Assembly: GCF_026341855.1 (NCBI RefSeq) | Contig: NZ_JAPENW010000001.1 | Coordinates: 3,587,001 to 3,651,000 of the forward strand | Reading direction: 5' to 3' | DNA from: Streptomyces sp. NBC_00568 | GTDB lineage: Bacteria; Actinomycetota; Actinomycetes; Streptomycetales; Streptomycetaceae | DNA length: 64,000 nucleotides | Part shown: piece by piece, positions 7,932 to 14,912 of the stretch | Layout: the number at the start of each line of letters is the position of its first letter | Position numbering within the stretch: the stretch's first letter is position 1 | Notes under the pieces: model-generated | What the model was told of the DNA's origin: nothing | Database searches by the model: none | Seen by the model: only the letters and a program-made list of their open reading frames with translations | Program-made: the position numbers and the translations under genes

Positions 7932-8955
7932 GGGCGGCGACCAGCGGGTGCGCCCGCAGCTTGCCCTTCAGCTCGTTGAAGCCGTACTCGGCGAAGAGCG
8001 GATTCGACGGATCGTCGGTGACGCCGGGCGCGGCGGAGGCGTGCGGGAACGGCAGCGGCTCGATCCGGGCGTCGAGGCGGGGGTTGTAGAAGAACGGCAC
8101 CGAGAACCGCTCGGTGGCCCCGGCCGGGCTCACCACCCGGTGGTTGGTCGCCACGAGATAGCCGTTGGTGGCGACCTCCAGGAGCTCACCCAGGTTGACC
8201 ACGAAGGCGCCCGGCAGCGGCGGCACGTCGTGGAAGCGGCCGTCCTCGCGTTGCACCTGCAGCCCGCCGACCTGATCCTGGAGCAGCAGCGTCAGGAATC
8301 CGTAGTCCTTGTGCGCTCCCACGCCCTGGTCGGCGCCGTCGCCCGCGCTCCCCGGATACCGCACCAGCTTCAGATGCGGGTGGGCCCGCTCGCCGAAGAC
8401 CGGGTCGTAGAAGCCGGCGGGGGCTCCGATCGCGGTCAGCAGCTCGCGCAGCAGCCGTGCCGCGACCGAGCTCAGCCGTTCGATCCAGGCCAGCGCGGCC
8501 GTCCGCAGTTCCGGCAGCGCGGCCGGCCACTGGTTCGGTCCCTCCAGCCACCAGTACGCGGGCTCGCCGGGACCGGGTGTCCGCGCGGCCCGCTCGGCCC
8601 CGATGTCGAGCTGGTCCCGCCAGTCCCGGCTGCCGCCGGTCCGCTCGTCACCCGTCCGCGTGTACCCGCGGAAGTGCGGCGAGCCGATGTTGTCGATGGC
8701 CAGCCGGTCGGCCTCGGGGAGCGCGAAGAACCGGTGCATGGCCCGCAGCAGCGCGCCGGTCTCGGCCTCGGTCACCCCGTGCCCGGTGAGCTGGAAGAAG
8801 CCCACGTCGTGGGCGGCGCTGTGCAACTGCGCGTGCAGCAGCGCTCGCGCCTGGGGGCCGCGGTCGGCGGCGGAGAGATCGATGATCGGAAGCTGCTGGT
8901 ACGAGGGGAACCGCTGCCCGTTCGAGGCAGGCGTGAAAGACGTGTTCGTCGTCAT
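7900..8955 (-). CDS. isopenicillin-N-synthase-family 2-oxoglutarate/Fe(II) oxygenase
   Basis: 351 residues. DIOX_N region at the N-terminus (PIIDLSAADRG) and a double-stranded beta-helix with the iron ligands His-x-Asp in GVGAHKDYGFLTLL and a distal His in VATNHRVVSPAGATERFSVPFF, where RFS is the 2-oxoglutarate-binding RxS motif. It is thus more likely a 2OG oxygenase than a penicillin-type synthase. No biosynthetic cluster is nearby. About 100 bp upstream is a 25-codon leader peptide and, further up, a strong promoter on the same strand, so expression is probably controlled by attenuation. Substrate unknown. Confidence 0.9.
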   Translation of the reverse strand: MTTNTSFTPASNGQRFPSYQQLPIIDLSAADRGPQARALLHAQLHSAAHDVGFFQLTGHGVTEAETGALLRAMHRFFALPEADRLAIDNIGSPHFRGYTRTGDERTGGSRDWRDQLDIGAERAARTPGPGEPAYWWLEGPNQWPAALPELRTAALAWIERLSSVAARLLRELLTAIGAPAGFYDPVFGERAHPHLKLVRYPGSAGDGADQGVGAHKDYGFLTLLLQDQVGGLQVQREDGRFHDVPPLPGAFVVNLGELLEVATNGYLVATNHRVVSPAGATERFSVPFFYNPRLDARIEPLPFPHASAAPGVTDDPSNPLFAEYGFNELKGKLRAHPLVAARHHAELLTPA

Positions 8956-9057
8956 GAGATGCGTCCGCGGGGTGTACGGGTGCCCGGGCGGCCGCCAGGG
9001 GTGGGGCGGGGGCCGCGGGTGCCAGGTGGAGGAGAGAAGCGGTGCGAAGGGGGCCGG

Positions 9058-9135
9058 TCAGGCAGAGCGCCGACAGCCCATGCTCGTGACGCGCACGAAA
9101 TCCACGTGGCGGCGTCGGACGAGCATCGGAGGCAT
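9058..9135 (-). CDS. 25-residue putative leader peptide (RRxHxDxxR family, cysteine near C-terminus)
   Basis: A small ORF reading MPPMLVRRRHVDF, then VRVTSMGCRRSA and stop. It matches the actinobacterial 'putative leader peptide' pattern with RRRHVD, a following R, and C-R near the end, known from operons of sulfur/cysteine metabolism. Such peptides act in cis, ribosome stalling on the Cys codon reporting cysteine charge. It has no Shine-Dalgarno directly upstream, but TATCCT ends 6 bp before the ATG, which suits a leaderless transcript. Here it precedes the 2OG oxygenase by 102 bp. Too short for ordinary gene finders. Confidence 0.7.
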   Translation of the reverse strand: MPPMLVRRRHVDFVRVTSMGCRRSA

Positions 9136-9405
9136 GGCCACAGGATACTGCCGCCCCCGCGATCCTCCTGTGGCCCGGGTCACTCCGGCCGAACGCTCCC
9201 CCGGGCCCCGGCGCTCGCCCCCGCCGGACACGCGTCCGTGCCGAAACGCAGACGACCCGCGAGCTCGGGTCCCTCCGCCGTGCGGCGAAGGAGCCGGCCG
9301 GACGCACCGGCGAGCTCGCGGGTCGGGTGACTGCGTTGGATTGGGCCGGCTGCACGCGCATCACGCATGCTGGTCCGGCGCCGAACCGAGTCCGACAACG
9401 GGCCG
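9136..9405. other. structured leader region upstream of the oxygenase
   Basis: No gene seen. Contains a 10-bp inverted repeat ggccacagga/tcctgtggcc at 9136-9145 and 9166-9175, directly before the leader-peptide ATG, and a perfect 15-bp inverted repeat at 9253-9267 and 9311-9325 enclosing 43 nt with its own small hairpin. Transcribed on the minus strand from the promoter at 9478-9506, this would form a highly folded RNA. Confidence 0.6.
9253..9325 (-). ncRNA. strongly folded RNA element (15-bp stem), class unknown
   Basis: cgacccgcgagctcg at 9253-9267 is perfectly complementary to 9311-9325. The loop contains a second hairpin (cgccg tg cggcg). Outer bases gcag/ctgc could extend the stem with internal mismatches. 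It lies in the 5' leader of the oxygenase transcript, between a 12-codon ORF and the 25-codon leader peptide. No known riboswitch family was recognised; it may equally be an attenuator or terminator. Confidence 0.45.
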
Positions 9406-9444
9406 CTAGCCCGCAGCCACCTCGTATGTCCGGGTTTCCGTCAT
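9406..9444 (-). CDS. possible 12-codon leader ORF with strong Shine-Dalgarno
   Basis: On the minus strand the transcript from the promoter at 9478-9506 first meets AGGAGG (9456-9461) and, 11 nt later, an ATG opening MTETRTYEVAAG, stop at 9406-9408. Such a strong ribosome site in front of a 12-codon frame, followed by stem-loop RNA, looks like an attenuation leader, but the peptide is not one I know. Chance occurrence is possible. Confidence 0.35.
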   Translation of the reverse strand: MTETRTYEVAAG

Positions 9445-9477
9445 GAGCCGAACCACCTCCTCTCCTACGTGGGCAGC

Positions 9478-9506
9478 ACTCTAGGAAGACATCCGGGGAG
9501 CCTCAA
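9478..9506 (-). promoter_or_regulatory. sigma-HrdB-type promoter for the oxygenase leader transcript
   Basis: On the minus strand TTGAGG (9501-9506) is followed after exactly 17 bp by TAGAGT (9478-9483), close to the major vegetative consensus of Streptomyces. Transcription would start near 9470 and run toward the oxygenase gene, about 500 bp away, through the leader ORF and folded region. Confidence 0.6.
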
Positions 9507-9687
9507 GCGATTTACGGAGAACTGGCGGGACGGGTGCTCCTGGGACGGACGGGGCGAAAATCCGGCGTACAACGATTTCGCCCAATCTTCGGGGAACGGG
9601 TGTGGGCTGGGTCACGTTCGAGTTGAATGGTGACGAGTGAGCGAACTGTCGCGCCGTACACGCGGACGCAGCCTGCAGGGGGTCCAG

Positions 9688-11070
9688 GTGAGTGCTTCCC
9701 GGCGTAGTGGGACCACCGAGCTGGGGCCGGACGAGCCCGAGCCGGATGGTTCCGACCTGCTTGCCGCGCTGCTGGACGGCATGGACGCGGCCCTGTGCGC
9801 CTTCGACGCCGACGGAACCGTGACGCACTGGAACCGCGAGGCCGAGCGCATTCTCGGGTGGACGGCGGCCGAGGCCGTGGGGCGGCACGGCTTCGCCGGC
9901 TGGGCCGTGCGGACCGCGGACGCCGAAGAGGTCGAGACCCGGCTGATGTCCGCGATGGAGGCCCCCGGCCGCCAGGTGCACGAGTTCGCGCTCCTGACCA
10001 AGGACGGCGGCCGCGTGCTCGTCCGCACCCAGTCCGCCGCGGTCCGCGGCCCGGACGGCAAGCCAGCCGGGGTGTACTGCGCCTTCAGCGAGGTGCACGC
10101 CCAGATCGACCTCGAACGGTCCATAGCCCTGAGCGAGGCGCTGTTCGAGGACGCCAGCTGGGGCGTGGTGCTGGTCGACGCCGACCTGCGGCCCGCCGTG
10201 GTCAACGCGCACGCCGCGAAGGCGCTCGGGACCGGACGCACCTCCGTTCTCGGCCGCCCCCTGGGGGAGCTGCTCTCCCAGGGCGTCGAGGAACTGGAGA
10301 GCGCCTTCACCCACGTACTGTCCGAGGGTGCGCCGCCCGCGCCCGCGGAGTTGTGGGTGAGCGTGCGCACGCCGGAGGGCGAGAGGCGCCGGTGCTGGCG
10401 CAGCGGGTTCCTGCGGCTCGCCTCGCCGCTCGCGGAGGAGCCCGTACCCCTGGGTGTCGGCTGGCTCTTCCAGGACGTGACCGAGGCCAAGCAGACCGAG
10501 CAGGAAGCGGCGCTGCTGCGCTTCCGCGCCAACCAGCTGCACCGTGCGGCGCGGGCCGCCGCGGAGTGCGAGGACCCGGGCGAGGCCGCCACCGTCCACC
10601 TCGACTTCGCCCTCGCGGGCTTCGCCGACCACGCCCTGGTCGACCGGGTGACCGGGGGCCGGCTCGTGGACGGGGAGGAGGGGCCCGTGCGGCTCGTCCG
10701 GACCGTCGCCACACCCGCCGGGGCGCCCGGACCGAGCATCCTCACCGGCAAGGCCGGGCTGCCCGTGCGCTACGCCGAGGGGCACCCCGCGCTGCAGTGC
10801 GTGGAACGCGCCGGGTCGGTACGGGCCGACGCGGGCGCCGCCGACGCCGAGCGGGCGCGCGAGTGGGCTCTCGCCCGCCAGTGGCCCCGCGACGCCGTGC
10901 ACGCCCTGTGCGCGGTGCTGCGCAGCCGCGGGCGGACGCTGGGAGTCGTGACGTTCCTGCGGAGCGCGGGGCGCAGCCGGTTCGAGCGCGCGGACGCGAT
11001 GTACGCGGAGGACGTGGCGGTACGGATCGCGATGGCGCTGGACCTGGAGGAGCTGACGCGACGGCCCTGA
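9688..11070 (+). CDS. PAS/GAF-domain sensor protein lacking an output domain
   Basis: 460 residues from the GTG at 9688, chosen because AGGGGG lies six bases upstream; a GTG at 9637 in the same frame has no ribosome site. First PAS domain about residues 27-150 (GMDAALCAFDADGTVTHWNR, ERILGWTAAEAVG), second about 150-290 (ASWGVVLVDADLRPAVVNAH), then a GAF-like C-terminal half (RAAAECEDPGEAATVH, EDVAVRIAMALDLEEL). The arrangement is that of the sensory part of Streptomyces RsbU-type PP2C phosphatases, but no phosphatase, kinase or DNA-binding domain follows, so it may act through protein partners. Cytoplasmic: no membrane segment seen. Confidence 0.8.
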   Translation: MSASRRSGTTELGPDEPEPDGSDLLAALLDGMDAALCAFDADGTVTHWNREAERILGWTAAEAVGRHGFAGWAVRTADAEEVETRLMSAMEAPGRQVHEFALLTKDGGRVLVRTQSAAVRGPDGKPAGVYCAFSEVHAQIDLERSIALSEALFEDASWGVVLVDADLRPAVVNAHAAKALGTGRTSVLGRPLGELLSQGVEELESAFTHVLSEGAPPAPAELWVSVRTPEGERRRCWRSGFLRLASPLAEEPVPLGVGWLFQDVTEAKQTEQEAALLRFRANQLHRAARAAAECEDPGEAATVHLDFALAGFADHALVDRVTGGRLVDGEEGPVRLVRTVATPAGAPGPSILTGKAGLPVRYAEGHPALQCVERAGSVRADAGAADAERAREWALARQWPRDAVHALCAVLRSRGRTLGVVTFLRSAGRSRFERADAMYAEDVAVRIAMALDLEELTRRP

Positions 11071-11132
11071 GGCCGCCCCGGGACGCGAACTCCCCGCGGC
11101 CTCCACCCGGGGCCGCCGGACCTGGGCCCGCC

Positions 11133-11158
11133 GGGGTGCGTACCTCTGGGCGCACCCC
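11133..11158. terminator. hairpin between convergent PAS gene and nagS
   Basis: Perfect 8-bp stem ggggtgcg / cgcacccc with a 10-nt loop in the 103-bp gap between convergent genes; it can serve both. Confidence 0.6.
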
Positions 11159-11173
11159 CTCCGGTACGTCCTC

Positions 11174-11929
11174 TCAGCGGCGGTAGAAGATCCGGTCCCC
11201 GTACTCCGTCATGATCCGTCCGTTCCACTCGTGGCCGCCGTCGACGTTGCCCGAGCGGAGCAGGGGCGGTTCGATGCCGCGGTCGGCGAGGGCGCCGGCG
11301 GCGGTGGCCATGACGGCCTGCAGGAGGGCCGAGGTGACGACGGTCGAGGCGGGGGCGAAGGGTGCTTCGATGGAGTCCACGGTGAGTTCCGCGTCGCCGA
11401 CCGGGATCCTCGAGTCGAGGACGAGGTCGCAGTGGTCCTTGAGGTAGGTGCCCGACACGTGCCGGGACGTCGTCTCGGTGGCGTAGGCGACGGAGGTGAC
11501 GCCGATGACCTTCACGCCCAGGGCGCGGGCGTTCATGGCCATTTCCACGGGGAGCGCGTTGCGGCCGGAGAGCGAGATGATCACCAGCAGGTCGCCGGCA
11601 CGGAGCGGGCTGGAGTCGAGGACCGCGCTCGCCAGACCGTCGACCCGCTCCAGGGCGGAGCCCAGCGTCGCGGGCATGACGTCGACGCCCACGACTCCCG
11701 GCACGGCGAGCAGATTCATCAGGGCGAGGCCGCCCGCGCGGTAGACGATGTCCTGCGCGGCGAGCGAGGAGTGCCCGGCGCCGAAGGCGAAGAGCCGGCC
11801 GCCGTCGGTGACGGTGTCGGCGATCAGGGTCCCGGCCGCCTCGATCTCCCCGGCGTCCTCGTCCCGTACCTGCCGCAGCAGGCCGATCGCGGCGTCGAAG
11901 AACTGCCCGGCCAGCTTGCTGTCGCTCAT
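11174..11929 (-). CDS. nagS: SIS-domain sugar-phosphate protein, NagS-like (GlcNAc-6P processing)
   Basis: 251 residues starting at ATG 11929 with AAAGGGG upstream. One SIS fold: GRLFAFGAGHSSLAAQDIVYR and DLLVIISLSGRNALPVEMAM are the phosphosugar-binding loops (FGAGHSS, SLSGRN). The position next to dmdR1 matches SCO4393, which I recall has been described as NagS, converting N-acetylglucosamine 6-phosphate to a toxic chromogen; that assignment rests on memory of gene order. In support, the sequence upstream shows a near-consensus DasR operator within a good promoter, linking the gene to aminosugar sensing. A plain phosphosugar isomerase is the alternative. Confidence 0.75.
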   Translation of the reverse strand: MSDSKLAGQFFDAAIGLLRQVRDEDAGEIEAAGTLIADTVTDGGRLFAFGAGHSSLAAQDIVYRAGGLALMNLLAVPGVVGVDVMPATLGSALERVDGLASAVLDSSPLRAGDLLVIISLSGRNALPVEMAMNARALGVKVIGVTSVAYATETTSRHVSGTYLKDHCDLVLDSRIPVGDAELTVDSIEAPFAPASTVVTSALLQAVMATAAGALADRGIEPPLLRSGNVDGGHEWNGRIMTEYGDRIFYRR

Positions 11930-12309
11930 CGGCGAAGCCCCTTTGAAGTCTCGTCGCTTGGACGTCTCGTCGGCGTCGGGGTCGGCACGCGGCGGACGGG
12001 CGGCTGAACCGGTTCCCCGGTGCGGCCGTACTCCCCTCGTGTCGCGGATCACGTTGCGGTCTGGACCACTGCCCTGTCAATACGACCCTCGGGCGCGGTC
12101 CACGACCGTCGAGGGTGGTCCGGGGCGCCCCTGCCGCGGCCCGCGCGGGCGGTCCGCGGCCCGTGTCCGCACGTTTTCGGGGCACTCGGCAGCATGCGGT
12201 TCGGACGGCGAGGCACGGTTGTCAGTGCTATGCGTCAGAATTGAGTTCAGGGCCAGCGCACACGCCGGTGGACCATCGAGTCTCCGGCAGAGCTAATCGA
12301 GGGGCACGA
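11930..12309. other. divergent promoter region nagS / dmdR1 (380 bp)
   Basis: No gene seen. Holds the nagS promoter with DasR-like site (12051-12080) and the dmdR1 ribosome site GAGGGG just before 12310. No clear DmdR iron box (TTAGGTTAGG type) was seen here. Confidence 0.6.
12051..12080 (-). promoter_or_regulatory. nagS promoter with DasR-responsive element (dre) in its spacer
   Basis: On the minus strand TTGACA (12075-12080) and CAACGT (12051-12056) are 18 bp apart. Between and overlapping them the plus strand reads TGCGGTCTGGACCACT (12055-12070), 13 of 16 matches to the DasR consensus ACTGGTCTAGACCACT. A repressor bound there would block RNA polymerase, so the gene should be released when GlcN-6P lifts DasR. 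It lies 126-141 bp upstream of the nagS ATG. Confidence 0.7.
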
Positions 12310-13002
12310 ATGTCCGGACTGATCGACACCACGGAGATGTATCTCCGCACCATCCTCGAGCTGGAGGAGGAAGGCGTTGTCCCCATGCGCGCCCGGATCG
12401 CGGAGCGGCTCGACCAGAGCGGCCCGACGGTGAGCCAGACGGTGGCGCGGATGGAGCGCGACGGTCTGGTGGCGGTCGCCAGCGACCGGCATCTTGAACT
12501 CACCGACGAGGGACGGCGGCTGGCCACACGCGTCATGCGCAAGCACCGCCTCGCGGAGTGTCTCCTCGTCGACGTGATCGGTCTGGAGTGGGAGCAGGTG
12601 CACGCGGAGGCGTGCCGCTGGGAGCACGTGATGAGCGAGGCGGTGGAGCGGCGCGTGCTGGAGCTGCTGCGCCACCCGACCGAGTCGCCGTACGGGAACC
12701 CGATCCCGGGCCTGGAGGAGCTGGGCGAGAAGGACGGCGCCGACCCGTTCCTGGACGAGGGCATGGTGTCGCTGGCCGAGCTCGACCCGGGTCTGGACGG
12801 CAAGACCGTGGTCGTACGGCGGATCGGTGAGCCGATCCAGACCGACGCGCAGCTGATGTACACGCTGCGACGGGCGGGCGTGCAGCCCGGCTCCGTGGTC
12901 AGCGTGACCGAGTCGGCGGGCGGGGTCCTCGTGGGCAGCGGCGGCGAGGCCGCGGAGCTGGAGGCCGACGTTGCCTCCCATGTGTTCGTCGCCAAGCGCT
13001 GA
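12310..13002 (+). CDS. dmdR1: DtxR-family iron-dependent repressor DmdR1
   Basis: 230 residues, the usual DtxR/IdeR length. N-terminal winged helix (TTEMYLRTILELEEEGVVP, RIAERLDQSGPTVSQTVARM), metal-binding/dimer region with HKHRLAECLL-like KHRLAECLL, EACRWEHVMSEAVE and HPTESPYGNPIPG, and a C-terminal SH3-like domain (VVRRIGEPIQTDAQLMYTL). With Fe(II) it represses siderophore and iron-uptake genes and is a global regulator in S. coelicolor. ATG 12310 follows GAGGGG; longer upstream frames lack similarity. In S. coelicolor an antiparallel gene (adm) has been reported across this gene; a long open frame exists on that strand here too. Confidence 0.95.
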   Translation: MSGLIDTTEMYLRTILELEEEGVVPMRARIAERLDQSGPTVSQTVARMERDGLVAVASDRHLELTDEGRRLATRVMRKHRLAECLLVDVIGLEWEQVHAEACRWEHVMSEAVERRVLELLRHPTESPYGNPIPGLEELGEKDGADPFLDEGMVSLAELDPGLDGKTVVVRRIGEPIQTDAQLMYTLRRAGVQPGSVVSVTESAGGVLVGSGGEAAELEADVASHVFVAKR

Positions 13003-13149
13003 CGCCGTCGGCGGGCGTACCGGCTCCCCGGTGCCCGCGCCTTCCGCGCCCGAGCGCCCGGTCCCCGGAACGGGTGCGCGCCCTGCCCGCGCCCGCGCCT
13101 CGGCGGACCGTGCCCGCGGTGTCCGGTCCTGCGTTGTCCGGACCTCCCG

Positions 13150-13290
13150 GAGCGTCCTGACGTCCGGTGCCGATGCTTCCGGTGCCCGGGATTCCGGTAT
13201 CCCGGATTCCGGTGGCCGGAATTCCGGCACCCGCCCGGCCGGTATCCGTGGTTCCGGATATCGGCCTTTTCCCCGCCCGAGTTTCCGGTG
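13150..13290. repeat. degenerate ~10-bp repeats rich in attccgg
   Basis: Short phrases such as gattccggtatcccg, gattccggtggccg, aattccggcacccg and ggttccggatatcgg follow one another with 10-14 bp periodicity. Looks like a decayed tandem array in a spacer. Confidence 0.55.
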
Positions 13291-13615
13291 CCCGCGAGGG
13301 GCAGCTCCCGGGCGTCGACGCAGGGGCCGGCAGCCGCTGACCTCCACGTCGGCGCCCGGGCGCACGCCGGACACCGTGGGGCGCATGTCGTCCGGCGCAC
13401 CCCTGGGTGTGTCAACTGCTGTGGCTGTAGGGGCAGTTGTGGTGTTTTCGCGACCTGGCCGAAACCAAGATTCAGTGTGCGGAATCGCAGCGCCGGGACC
13501 ATTTGCGTGCGAGGCTGTCGCGTGAGGCATATGACCTGAGGGCTCTTGACCGTGTCCGAGAGCGATGGTGTGCGGTCGGGGAGGGGGCGTAAGGATGTGC
13601 CGCAGATGTGGAGAG

Positions 13616-13643
13616 GGCCCCGGCGCCGTAAGGCGCCGGGGCC
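13616..13643. terminator. strong intrinsic-terminator hairpin
   Basis: ggccccggcgcc, loop gtaa, ggcgccggggcc: a perfect 12-bp stem with a tetraloop, followed by tgtcctcccc. It is 614 bp past the dmdR1 stop, so it may end dmdR1 read-through, an unannotated small RNA, or minus-strand transcription. Confidence 0.7.
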
Positions 13644-13967
13644 TGTCCTCCCCTGTGCTGACCCGGAGCCCCGAGCTCTCAAGGTCATTCCCCTCGGACC
13701 GTTTTCCCCGAGCGGTCCGCCTCCCGCTGAAGATCTCCCCGCAGCGGCGGCGGTCAATCCTCGCGGGTGGTCACTCGAACGAGGGGTGTTGCGGCCAGAA
13801 AGGCCATTCTCGAAACCCCATTCGATAACGTGACGGTGTGGCGGGAGTACACATACGGACACCGAGCAGCAGAGCAGCAGGAGCAGCGGCAGGAAGCGGT
13901 ACGAGTGGACCAGCCGGATCGAGCGGGAGCGGGCGGGTCCGAGCGAGCTAGGGGGGTGCCATTACCG

Positions 13968-14834
13968 ATGGTGCGGCGCATCGACGTGACGGGAGCGGGC
14001 GGCGTACGCCTCGCCGCCTGGGAGTTCGCCGATCCTCCCAAGAGCGACCAGCCGAGGGCCTCCGAGGCGCCCGGCGTGCTGTTACTGCACGGCCTCATGG
14101 GCCGTGCCTCGCACTGGGCGTCCACCGCCCGCTGGCTCTCCGAGCGGCACCGCGCCATCGCCCTCGACCAACGGGGCCACGGCCAGAGCGACAAGGGCCC
14201 GGAGGCCGAGTACACCCGTGAGGCCTACGTCGAGGACGCCGAAGCCGCCCTCGACCAGCTCGGCCTCGGACCGGCCGTCCTCATCGGCCATGCGATGGGC
14301 GCCCTGACCGGCTGGCAGCTCGCCGCCAAGCGCCCCGATCTCGTCCGCGCCCTGATCATCTGCGACATGCGGGCCTCGGCACTGGGTGCCGCCTCGCAGC
14401 GCGAGTGGGAGGACTGGTTCAAGGCCTGGCCCGTTCCCTTCGCCACGCTCGCCGACGTACGGAAGTGGTTCGGCGAGGACGACCCCTGGGTGGAGCGCCG
14501 CAACCCCTCCCGCGGCGAGTTCTACGCCGAGGTGATGCACGAGTGCCCCGACGGCTGGCGCCCGGTCTTCGAACCGGAGCAGATGCTCAAGTCCCGCCAG
14601 ACATGGGTGTACGACGCCCACTGGGAGGAGCTCGCGCAGGTCCAGTGCCCCGCCCTGGTCGTAAGGGGCCTCGACGGCGAGCTCGGCCGGGCCGAGTCCC
14701 AGGAGATGGTCCGGGTCCTGCCGCGCGGCCAGTACGCGGAGGTCGCCGACGCCGGCCATCTGGTGCACTACGACCAGCCGGAGGCGTGGCGAGCCGCCAT
14801 CGAGCCGTTCCTCGACGGTGTACTCACCAGCTAG
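13968..14834 (+). CDS. alpha/beta-hydrolase fold protein (contains a TTA codon)
   Basis: 288 residues from ATG 13968, with AGGGGGG 11 bases upstream; GTG 13956 in the same frame is an alternative. Alpha/beta hydrolase features: LLLHGLMGRASHW (oxyanion region), DQRGHGQSDKG, nucleophile-elbow position LIGHAMGALTGW and a late DAGHLVHYDQPEAW with the catalytic His. At the elbow the usual Gly-x-Ser-x-Gly reads GHAMG: Ala stands where the nucleophilic Ser or Asp would be expected, so ordinary esterase chemistry is doubtful. A TTA leucine codon at 14082-14084 makes translation depend on bldA tRNA; with the GTG start there would be a second TTA. Confidence 0.85.
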   Translation: MVRRIDVTGAGGVRLAAWEFADPPKSDQPRASEAPGVLLLHGLMGRASHWASTARWLSERHRAIALDQRGHGQSDKGPEAEYTREAYVEDAEAALDQLGLGPAVLIGHAMGALTGWQLAAKRPDLVRALIICDMRASALGAASQREWEDWFKAWPVPFATLADVRKWFGEDDPWVERRNPSRGEFYAEVMHECPDGWRPVFEPEQMLKSRQTWVYDAHWEELAQVQCPALVVRGLDGELGRAESQEMVRVLPRGQYAEVADAGHLVHYDQPEAWRAAIEPFLDGVLTS

Positions 14835-14890
14835 CACCGCCCCTGTCCCCGGCGGCCGGGACGGCCGGAGCGGCGCCGGAACGTGACCCG

Positions 14891-14912
14891 GCCTGCGCCG
14901 CCCGGCGCAGGC
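14891..14912. terminator. bidirectional terminator between hydrolase and ABC permease
   Basis: Perfect 9-bp stem gcctgcgcc / ggcgcaggc with a 4-nt loop, directly next to the permease stop codon and 57 bp past the hydrolase stop. Confidence 0.75.

Larger units (their letters stand above)
13003..13967. other. 965-bp non-coding stretch between dmdR1 and hydrolase
   Basis: No convincing plus-strand gene. Features: degenerate short repeats around attccgg/ccggtatcc at about 13150-13290, a perfect 12-bp terminator-type hairpin at 13616-13643, and a 7-bp inverted repeat cggaccg/cggtccg at 13695-13719. A long minus-strand open frame (adm-like) crosses dmdR1 and reaches into this stretch. Confidence 0.55.

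Noticed and set aside
9367..9633. 88-codon plus-strand frame before the PAS gene
   Set aside because: Atypical composition, no ribosome site, and it overlaps the oppositely oriented promoter and leader ORF.
13543..13600. TTGACC as a promoter for a small RNA before the 13616 hairpin
   Set aside because: No acceptable -10 sequence at 16-19 bp; the nearest TAAGGAT is about 36 bp away.
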